A program made the translations under genes and the position numbers. A DNA stretch of 19,138 bases from Zelonia costaricensis (taxonomy: Eukaryota > Euglenozoa > Kinetoplastea > Trypanosomatida > Trypanosomatidae), in NCBI GenBank assembly GCA_030849075.1, contig JASAOO010003047.1, positions 1 through 19,138 of the forward strand. Direction: 5' to 3'. Under the pieces are notes generated by a model that was not told where the DNA came from, searched no databases, and saw only the letters and a list, made by a program, of their open reading frames with translations. Positions within the stretch are counted from its first letter, which is position 1. Each line of letters begins with the position of its first letter. Of the stretch, positions 1 through 7,151 are shown piece by piece.

Positions 1-1297
1 TTGAGTGCTGCTTGCGCGCGCTGAGAAGAGGGACAAGAGAAAATGAAGAGGGAAGAACTGGAGGCTTGCTGACTTAGTGAGTCGAAGCTATTGTATGAGA
101 AGGGAGCGATGGAGTAGTCGACGCGCCTGAGCGGGGAAACAAGCAAGACAGGTGAGGCCTCCGATGCACAACACCTGTATGCTGGCCCAGAGAAAGAGTC
201 TTCGAGTGAGGCACGCAGCGGTCCTTATGAGACGCCTCGTCCCATGCTCAGCCGACCATGGCTCTCGGGCGCAGGTGACCAGGTTGTATTTCGTTTACCG
301 ACTCCCGCGGTTTCCTTGACACTCCGCCGTGGGTGCGCGGGGTCCTTGAACACAAAAGAAGGCCACCCAGGTGCCTGACAAGAGATGGTGACAGTGTATG
401 GCCACCCCCTCCGACGAGCTTTCACCAAGAGGTGTCTTTCTCCCCCTTTCGNTTCGTTTACCGACTCCCGCGGTTTCCTTGACACTCCGCCGTGGGTGCG
501 CGGGGCCCTTGAACACAAAAGAAGGCCACCCAGGTGCCTGACAAGAGATGGTGACAGTGTATGGCCACCCCCTCCGACGAGCTTTCACCAAGAGGTGTCT
601 TTCTCCCCCTTTCGTTCTACCCCCGTCGCACGCGCTGAGAAGAGTGGCAAGCCGATCACCCGGGACGGGCGGGCGGGTGTGTCGCACTGCGAAGATGTCA
701 CACGTGTTAGAAGAAAAAACGAGGAGGAGGGGGGAGGGGGTGGTAAACGCATGCGGGCAGCCGGAGTGGGCTCTGCCGTCCGCACCCGGCGTACACGCAA
801 TTGCCCACCCACACCCACACACCCACGCAACTGAGAGGCGCCAGGAAACGCCGCCCCTGCGGTAAAGTGCGGGGAGGAAGGGCACTTCAGCACACGGAAA
901 GAAGACAGAGAGAGACGCAAAACGAGAAAGGCACTGCCGCGCTCCCGGCCGGTGCCGTGTGCAAGGCCCGCGGAAGGAGTGCAGGAGAGCCCCGGGGTGG
1001 GGCCGACAACACAAGACGCGGGGGTGGCTGCGGGTGCGGTGTGGGCGACCGCTCCGAGACAAAAAGGGAAAAAAAGAATGGAAAGAGAGGCGGCGCTGTG
1101 CGTGCGGATGCCGCCGGCGTGGGGATCGCGTGGCGCTGATGTGAGCAGGAGCCACCCTCCCCCCGTCCCACACGGCCGCGAAGCACAGCAGCGTTCTCGG
1201 CGCGGCGAGGGGGAGGGGGGGGGCAGTACACGAGCAGACGGAGCTAATGCGTCAAGCGGGAAGGAGCCGGAAGCGGCCGCACCAGTCGGTGACAGCT
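1..1297. other. Spacer downstream of the surface-antigen-like gene
   Basis: No credible gene is seen on either strand; open frames here are overlapping low-complexity readings of the same DNA. The stretch lies 3' of the minus-strand surface-antigen-like gene and probably holds its 3' UTR. It contains the 163-bp tandem duplication (listed separately), one N at 452, and purine-rich plus-strand runs near 721-742 and 1200-1225. In sense (minus) orientation these runs read as polypyrimidine tracts and could serve a further gene to the left of the window. Confidence 0.6.
290..614. repeat. Tandem duplication, two ~163-bp units
   Basis: Unit 1 runs from about 290 to 451 and unit 2 from 453 to 614; both begin TTCGTTTACCG and end CCCCCTTTCG. 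Aligned at an offset of 163 they differ at only one base that I found (T at 343, C at 506). A single undetermined base (N) sits exactly at the junction, at 452. The units have no convincing coding content. Near identity suggests recent duplication or an unresolved repeat in the assembly; the true copy number may be above two. The unit could belong to a dispersed Leishmania intergenic family, but I cannot confirm this from the window. Confidence 0.93.
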
Positions 1298-1849
1298 TCA
1301 CACCGCCACAACACCGACTGCTGCGAGGACACACGCCACCACCACCGCCACAGCGGCCGGGAGAACGGCGCTCCCACCGTTCTTCTGACGGCACGTGGGG
1401 GGGTCTGTCAGCGTGTAGTTTGCAGCGCACACGGCGCACTTAGTGGTCGAGCTGGGGTTGCACTGCTGGCAGTTTCCCACCATTCAATCAGGCTTGGCCG
1501 TTGTGTTCGTGGTTGGAGCCGCTGTTGTGGTCGTGGTTGTCGTGGAGGTCGTCGTGTCCGGATCCTCCGGGGTGTCCAGCACCTCCTTCGTCGTGGTGTC
1601 CAGACCCTGCGAAGCGCGGACGTACCCCTTCTGGATAGCGAGCGTGGTGGACGGCTTCGCGGTGTTGGTGTCGGTGGCGCTCGACGCCATCGCAAGCTGC
1701 GACACCGTGGCACTGGCAAGAAGCAGCAGCAGCAGCAGCAGCAGCAGCGCGCACAGCCGCCCGGTCATCCCGTTCGCGCGCTTGGCAGAGGCGTGGCCGC
1801 GGCGGTCGTGGCCCTCTCCGTGGGGGATGCAAAGTGTCATGGCGGACAC
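1298..1849 (-). pseudogene. Surface-antigen-like protein, broken by an in-frame TGA
   Basis: Two pieces lie in one continuous minus-strand frame and are separated only by TGA at 1486-1484. The upstream piece (121 codons from 1849; a tighter start is the Met at 1768, residue 28) has a poly-Leu signal peptide, then a Thr-rich stretch ending TTTTTTTAAPTTNTTAKPD. The downstream piece (61 codons) has paired Cys motifs NCQQC, CAVCAANYTLT and PPTC, then a hydrophobic C-terminus (LPAAVAVVVACVLAAVGVVAV) like a GPI-attachment signal. This order of signal peptide, Thr-rich linker, Cys-rich module and GPI tail is that of Leishmania PSA/GP46-type surface antigens, here without leucine-rich repeats. TGA is an ordinary stop here (it ends this frame, HDAC, PEX14 and GAA1), so the break would give a secreted fragment with no anchor. 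Alternatives are a sequencing error or a recent inactivating mutation. The downstream piece alone lacks a signal peptide and is unlikely to be a separate gene. Confidence 0.72.
1722..1748. repeat. (AGC)9 trinucleotide repeat
   Basis: Nine uninterrupted AGC units. Read on the minus strand in the frame of the surface-antigen-like gene they supply most of the ten-leucine core of the signal peptide, so slippage would change its hydrophobic length without shifting the frame. Confidence 0.95.
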
Positions 1850-3587
1850 GACGGTGGAGGAAGGCGGGACCTGAGAAGGTGGAAAGAAGGACCAAATGGG
1901 TGGGGAGAGGGAGCGGGAATACGTCGTCGTGTAAAGGAAAGCCAGTGTCTGGCGGTGTGGGGATACGACGTAACGGAAAAGGAAGAGAATTCAGGTCACT
2001 AGGGGTAAGGAAAGGGGGAACGCAGAGAGAGAAGTGGACGGGGCGCCAGTGCACGGGGGCAGCCGTGAGCTGTGCTCAGGTGTTGCCTGTATGATGTCTT
2101 GCGGTGGGTGGGCGAGTGAGGGTCGGCGGGGGGACAGACAGAGATCGACGGGCGTGTGAGAGACAGCCGGGTGGGCTTGTGGTGCGGGTGCTGTTGTGGA
2201 ACGGGGGGCGTCGAGGGGTGGTATGTGTGGTGGTGTCTGTTGAAGTGAGGGTCGAGCTTGGGTGAGCGCTTGCGGTCCTTAGGGTGGTTGGTTCTGCGAG
2301 GCGCGCGTTCGGGGTAGTGGCGGTGGGAAGCGGCGGAAGGGAGGGTTGAGTGGAGGAGGGGGAAGGGAGTAGTGGAAGACGGAGGCTGAAGGGGGCCGAG
2401 TGCTGACGACACGCGGCTCGCTTCGTCCACACGCCTCGCGCGCACGCTCCCGTGCCGCATACTCGGCGGTGAAAGAGGAGCGCAGACGCGGCGGACCGTG
2501 CGCCACAGTGCGAGTGTCCGCGTCCACGAAGGCAGCGCGTCCGCGCACGCCGTGAAGGCCCAGTGGTCCGCGGTCGTTCTGGTGGGCTTTGCTGGGTGCG
2601 GGTGGGTGGCCCTCTGCAGCCGCTCGCGAAGAAAGGCTCAGAAGAGCGGCACCTGGTGCGGGAAAAGCTGGAGGTCGCGTTCCGGGTACACCCACCTAGA
2701 AAAACCGCCTCTTATCAGCCAGATGGCCTGGACGGCGGTCTCCAAAGGGTCCCGCGCTGTCCACCGGCGATGACCGTGCGAACTTCGAGCAACGCCGGCT
2801 CACCTTCTGCAACACCGAAAGTCGGCCCCCGAAGCGGTAGAGCTTGTGCAGATGATGGCGGCCGCGCGCTGTTGGAAGTGGTCTCTGCGTTGTCAAGGGA
2901 GTGGAAAAGTGCACAGGAGTGACGAAGCGGCAGATGAGTAAAGAAGGGAGGTGTGTAGTATCGCACGAGTGCGCGGCAGGTAGCTCCTCAAAGCGCCAAG
3001 GTAGAATCATGGGAGAGAGTGCACAAGGAGCATCTGGGTCCTCTGTCGGGGGGGGGGGGGGAGCGGTGCAGTGATAGCATCCTTCAGAGCCTCAGCTGCA
3101 CAAACCGCAGGTGTGGAGAAAAAAGGCGGCAGCTTTCTCGTAGCGTCGCCGCCTCGTACCTTCCTGGGGGCGGGGCGGGGCGGTCACACGACGCAGCGCA
3201 TGTGGGCACGAGAAAAACGCCGCGGTCAGGCAGGTAGGAAATTGGGGCTTGAGAAGGGCACCGTGACGCTGCACCGACGGCGAGACAGGGGCAAGTTGAG
3301 AAGGTCTGTGCAGCCTCATGAACAACGCCCCGGGGCACGGTTGCAAGGCGCCGCGGTCGGGGGTAGTCGAGTCGAGTGGCCCCTGCATAGGTTTCGCCTT
3401 CCGGCCCCCACCGGCTCTGCACGCCCACTGCGGGTACTGTGGGTGTGTATGTGCGTGTTAGTGTGTTTGTGTGGAGCCGTTCGCGACTGCGTTGTTGGCG
3501 TGCGTGAGTCGACGCGCGGCGCGCCGTGACGTGGGCCGGGGACACGGCTCGAGGAGGAAGGGGGAACGTGGCTGAACACTCTTCCAG
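1850..3587. other. Spacer between surface-antigen-like gene and HDAC
   Basis: This 1.7-kb stretch should hold the HDAC 3' UTR and the 5' UTR and splice acceptor of the surface-antigen-like gene. No intact gene is supported. It contains a disrupted coding-like stretch at about 2400-2765 (listed separately), an uninterrupted G14 run at 3048-3061 and a GT-rich stretch near 3436-3474. The purine-rich plus strand between about 1850 and 2430 reads as pyrimidine-rich in sense orientation, as expected 5' of a minus-strand gene. Confidence 0.6.
2400..2765 (-). pseudogene. Disrupted coding-like remnant, unrecognised
   Basis: One minus-strand frame reads for roughly 100 codons with Leishmania-like GC-rich third positions and varied composition (including ETAVQAIWLIRGG, YPERDLQLFPHQVPLF and ADHWAFTACADALPSW), interrupted by TGA at 2640-2638. 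A second frame at about 2440-2500 also looks coding-like (SSFTAEYAARERA), so a frameshift is possible. Surrounding UTR-like DNA gives only low-complexity Pro/Ser/His translations, and that contrast is the reason for calling it. I do not recognise the family. It could be a decayed duplicate gene or part of a dead retroposon; SSFTAEYAA vaguely recalls an RNase H region, but that is too little to assign. Confidence 0.3.
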
Positions 3588-5474
3588 TCAGGCGCTATCG
3601 GCAAAGCAGCGCCAGTACGGCGCATGTGTGCGCTTGATTTCGGCTGCGAGGCCTGCGGCTTGGCACCAGAGCAGGCGGCTTCGCGGCAGCTCGGCAGCTG
3701 TGCCGCTGCTTTCCAGGAGCGCTCGCATTACGGCCTCGGAGCAGAGGGCGACGTTGCGCACGTTGTAGCCGCCCTCCAACGCGACGACGAGGCGTGGATA
3801 GTGCTGTGCCATCACCCGTGTCATCATGTAGAAACCGGACGGGCTGACGTTCATGGAGCCGAGCAGGTCGCCGCTGGCGCTGTCGAAACCGGAGCTGATG
3901 AGCACCACCGCTGGTTGAAACTCGCGTGCTACGGGCAGCACGACCTCATGGAGGAGGTGCAGGTACTCGAGGTCGCCCATGCCGTGCACCGGCCAAGGTA
4001 TGTTGATGTTGCGGCCCCTCGCTGCCTCTGCGATGTCCCCGCCGACGCGGCCCAGATGGCCAGTGCCTGGGTAGAAGGGCTCCTCGGCCTCCGCACCGTC
4101 GGGCAGCGCAAGCGGCTCCTCATCCAAGGACAGCCCCACCGTGTCCCCCGCGTAGTGCACGGCCCCCCGCGCGTCCCTGCTGTGCGCCGAACCGCCCTCG
4201 TCACTTGATGCCGAGCCACCGGATGTGGAGGACGACGAAGACGTGGAGGACAACGCAGCGGCGAGGTCGACCCCGAAGATGGCGGCGATGTCGGCGTCGT
4301 CGTCGGCGTCCATCTGCGCCGCAAGCGCATTGTAGTCCACCGCCTTCCGCTGCCGTCGACCGCGCTCCCGCTCCGCGGCTACCACCGAATCCGCGACTCC
4401 TGCAGGCGACGGCAGCAGTGGCGCCATCGCAGGCGTAGGGGCGGGCTCTGGCTGCGGCGCGTCCGCGTCGGCCCCAAGGAGGGCGGCAAGGTCGTCGGCG
4501 GTGATGTCCTCCGCAGCGGCGGGCGGTGCCGCAGTCGCCGCCGACGGGGTCTTGCGCAGGACGTGGCCGCGGCCGTTGCCGTACTGGTGCAGCGAGACGA
4601 CGAGGACCGACGGGTCGTCGTAAAAGATGCTCTCCGTACCGTCGCAGTGATGCACGTCCCAGTCAAGAATGAGGACACGCGGCTGTTCCGTCACGCCGCC
4701 AGTAGAAGCCACCCCCTCCGGCGCCGCAGCTAGCGCTGCCTGTGCGGCGCGCGCCGCAACTGCCACGTTATTGTATAGGCAAAACCCAGCCGTGTTGCCG
4801 CTACCGGCGTGGTGGCCCGGCGGTCGAACAAGCGCGAATGCGTTGGCGGCAGCGCCGCGCACCACCGCTAGCGCCGCCTCCACCACACAACCGGCCGCCA
4901 TGCGGGCCGCACGTGACGTGTGCTCGCTGGCGTAGAGGTCCTGCCCGATGACGGCCCCGCGGCCCTCACGAACGCCCATGAAGAAGTCGAGCTGGTCCAC
5001 TGTGTCAATCAACTCGCGCGAGTGCACGCGGCGCAGCTCACGCGTTTTGGCACTGCGCGCGGGAATGCGCTGGCAGCGGGGCAGAAGCCCAATCGCGTTG
5101 AGGTGGTCAATCGTGCTCTCCAGCCGCGCCGGACGCTCGTAGTCCGTGGCGTCGGGCGATACGTGGTCGAGCATGGCCGCGTCGTAGACGACGGCGGTGC
5201 CACCCGCCGGTGCGGCAGCGCCCGCCGCAGCGGAGCCGCCAGCGAGACATGAGAGGGTGGCGTCTGCAGCCGCGGTCGGCTTGCCGTGCGGCGGGCTCGG
5301 CGCCGCCAGGGTGGGGAGTGGGGTGAGAGCGGGGAGGCTCGACGGGTGGGTCGGCGGTGCCTCAACGGTAGCGGCCATCCAGCCGCGTATGTACGCGTCA
5401 AAGCGGCGCACCGACTCCGCAGTGCGCTCGACGTGGCGCGGCGCCTTGTCGTCACTGCGCCTCCGCTTCGGCAT
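3588..5474 (-). CDS. Histone deacetylase, class II type (DAC3/DAC4-like)
   Basis: A 628-residue zinc-dependent deacetylase expected to remove acetyl groups from histone or other lysines, probably in the nucleus. The start is set at MPKRRRSDDK (5474); an upstream in-frame Met at 5633 would add 53 low-complexity residues that look like UTR, whereas the basic MPKRRRS is a plausible start and nuclear signal. Catalytic landmarks in order: RPPGHHA with the His pair at 221-222; DWDVHHCDGTE with zinc ligands Asp273 and His275; SSGFDSASGD with zinc ligand Asp531; LEGGYN with catalytic Tyr570. All key residues are present, so an active enzyme is expected. About 165 residues (roughly 300-466), Ala/Pro/Ser/Asp-rich, are inserted between SLHQYG and PFYPGTG, which are close together in typical class II enzymes. 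The N-terminal 90 residues are Ala/Pro-rich. Stop is TGA. Assignment to DAC3 rather than DAC4 is inference. Confidence 0.93.
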   Translation of the reverse strand: MPKRRRSDDKAPRHVERTAESVRRFDAYIRGWMAATVEAPPTHPSSLPALTPLPTLAAPSPPHGKPTAAADATLSCLAGGSAAAGAAAPAGGTAVVYDAAMLDHVSPDATDYERPARLESTIDHLNAIGLLPRCQRIPARSAKTRELRRVHSRELIDTVDQLDFFMGVREGRGAVIGQDLYASEHTSRAARMAAGCVVEAALAVVRGAAANAFALVRPPGHHAGSGNTAGFCLYNNVAVAARAAQAALAAAPEGVASTGGVTEQPRVLILDWDVHHCDGTESIFYDDPSVLVVSLHQYGNGRGHVLRKTPSAATAAPPAAAEDITADDLAALLGADADAPQPEPAPTPAMAPLLPSPAGVADSVVAAERERGRRQRKAVDYNALAAQMDADDDADIAAIFGVDLAAALSSTSSSSSTSGGSASSDEGGSAHSRDARGAVHYAGDTVGLSLDEEPLALPDGAEAEEPFYPGTGHLGRVGGDIAEAARGRNINIPWPVHGMGDLEYLHLLHEVVLPVAREFQPAVVLISSGFDSASGDLLGSMNVSPSGFYMMTRVMAQHYPRLVVALEGGYNVRNVALCSEAVMRALLESSGTAAELPRSRLLWCQAAGLAAEIKRTHAPYWRCFADSA

Positions 5475-6275
5475 CGACGGGAGGCGGGCGGCTCCGCGGG
5501 ATCCAGGTGAGGGACACACTCCGCGCAACGCCGTGGCACCTGCAAGCGCGCCGCGGCCCGTCAAGCTTCTGCCGTGGCTGATGCCACAGCTGACGGGGAC
5601 GCGAGGTGGAGAGGGCGGGGAAGGTTCCAGCACACAGAGCCGTCAGAGTCTAAATCTATGGAGGCTGCGTCAGGCAAAACAGGGAGGCGGTACGGCGAGG
5701 TGCTGAAGATGTATGGATGCGTGCGACGAGGAGAATATGAGGGACCGCCGTAGGATGCAGCGCCAGCGAGCGAGCGTGGACTGCTATGGAGGGGGGAGGG
5801 GTCTGGAGCTGCCTGTTTTTTTTTTTGCCGGAGAGCAGGGGAGTGAGCACGTGATGGGGAATGCGGAAAGGAGCTCGCCATGAAACTCGAGTGCGATTGG
5901 TTGGCACAGGGGTGGTGCGTGAAACTGAGGCCGGCAAGGAGTTGAGCTGTGGCGTGGTAGCAAGGGGTGAGTTCAGGGGCACCCTCTCAACCCTTCTTTG
6001 TTTGTGTTCTCAGCGCTTGACAGCAGCGTGGCGTGCCGACGTGGTGCCTAGCGCATATGCCTCGGGTGCGTGCACCATTAAGGGGCCGCGAGGTGCAGCG
6101 TCTCTCAGAAGCACGCGCTCTACCGGTCGCATGATGGAAGGTACCTGTAGCGCGACGTCTACAGGCAGAAAGCTCGACACCTGTTATGGCTTTCGGGGTC
6201 GACACGGGCTACATCTCCCGCAAGACGCGACATCGCGTTGGGGGACGTATGAGGGACAACTGGCAGCGACGCTCA
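5475..6275. other. Spacer between HDAC and the BolA-like gene
   Basis: Holds the HDAC 5' UTR and splice signals and the 3' UTR of the BolA-like gene. A T12 run at 5815-5826 reads as poly(A) in sense orientation. No further gene or RNA gene was recognised. Confidence 0.6.
5590..5624 (-). promoter_or_regulatory. Probable spliced-leader acceptor of HDAC
   Basis: In sense orientation a pyrimidine-rich tract (5624-5601) is followed by the first AG at 5591-5590, about 115 bases before the chosen HDAC start. This placement also supports the start at 5474, although the upstream Met at 5633 lies before the acceptor and would therefore be outside the mRNA. Confidence 0.5.
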
Positions 6276-6515
6276 CTACGACGGCGGCGGTTTCGCCGAG
6301 ATGGTGAGGGCGTGGATGGTGCCGGCGCGCAGCTCCTCCTCGAAGAGGTTGTTCACGAGGCGGTGGCGCTGGATCAGCGGCACACCGGCGAAGGCGGCGG
6401 ACACGACGCGCACGTTGTACTTCGCCTCATCGGCGCTGACAATCGTCACCTCCAGCTCCGTTGGCTGCAGCGCCGCCGTGATGCGGGAGATGATGGTGTC
6501 GTACATGCTTGACAT
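6276..6515 (-). CDS. BolA-like protein (BolA2 type)
   Basis: A 79-residue protein covering the whole BolA fold. The stretch RVVSAAFAGVPLIQRHRLVN (36-55) followed by EEEL closely matches BolA2 proteins (VVSAxFxGxPLxQRHRLVNxxxxEEL). BolA2 partners with monothiol glutaredoxins in cytosolic/nuclear iron-sulfur handling. The histidine equivalent to the Fe-S ligand (His68 in TIHAL) is present, but the protein contains no cysteine at all, so the Cys ligand of human BOLA2 is missing and the loop before the second strand is about two residues shorter. Start MSSMYD at 6515; Met4 (6506) is an alternative. Stop is TAG. The upstream extension to 6716 is low-complexity and lies largely before the probable acceptor. 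No strong targeting peptide is evident, so cytosolic location is inferred. Confidence 0.88.
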   Translation of the reverse strand: MSSMYDTIISRITAALQPTELEVTIVSADEAKYNVRVVSAAFAGVPLIQRHRLVNNLFEEELRAGTIHALTISAKPPPS

Positions 6516-7151
6516 TGTGGTGAAGCCGCAAGCCGAGTGCGCGGTTCGCAGCAATAGTGAAACACGAGGTGCACAGCTGGTGTACAGCTGGGAGCGCGTG
6601 CGCGTGTTGGAGGCGCAAAGAGGGGCGAAAGGGAGGGAGGGAGGGAGGGAGTGACTCGAGCACGAGAGAAGGGAGAGACGGCAACGTAGAAATCGCTCGA
6701 CATAATGACAGTGCAACCGCCATCTCCCACGCCGCTACGCGAACCGGTGGCGTTGCGCGACGCCACGTATCGTGCTCGTGCATCGCGGAAACGCCTTCTC
6801 CTCTCTGCTCGCAGTACTCCGTTTGCTTGAAGGCCGCCTCTGGGCGAGCTGAAACAACATCATCTAATGTGTCGGCGCTTCACGCGTGGCCCTGCTGCAC
6901 CGAATCGGCGCGCCTTCACTGCGGCCCGCTACTCGATCTAGAGTGGAGGCGGTGGCGCGGCGGGGGGGGGGGAAGCGAGCAGACGGCGCAGGTGCAGAAG
7001 TCGGCGGTGCTCGTCAGCCAAAGAAAGGAGGCGCGGGCACAACGCACGGCTGCGTAAACTGGACACAGGCGGAAAGTCGAGCCAGATGACGCCGCTCCTC
7101 CCTCGTCCCGCGCCCCCCCCGCCCATCTTCACCGTGCCGTGCAGCGCCACA
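6516..7151. other. Spacer between the BolA-like gene and the 905-residue protein gene
   Basis: Besides the BolA splice signal, it contains a G11 run at 6962-6972 (C11 in sense) shortly after the end of the 905-residue gene. I see no gene or structured RNA here. Confidence 0.6.
6588..6651 (-). promoter_or_regulatory. Probable spliced-leader acceptor of the BolA-like gene
   Basis: In sense orientation a long CCCT-repeat polypyrimidine tract (6651-6620) is followed by the first AG at 6589-6588, with a second AG about 11 bases further on, giving a 5' UTR of about 70 bases. The plus strand of the tract is a run of GGGA units, a canonical G-quadruplex motif. Confidence 0.55.

Noticed and set aside
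585..1439. Minus-strand open frame of 284 codons
   Set aside because: Pro/Ser/Arg-rich translation that overlaps the surface-antigen-like gene end and the tandem repeat; no domain or membrane pattern.
1484..1486. TGA read through as selenocysteine or tryptophan
   Set aside because: TGA terminates HDAC, PEX14, GAA1 and the 905-residue gene here, and no selenocysteine insertion structure was recognised, so simple nonsense or sequencing error is preferred.
2440..2500. Retroposon RNase H domain (SSFTAEYAA)
   Set aside because: A single short resemblance without the catalytic Asp and Glu context; kept only as part of an unidentified coding-like relic.
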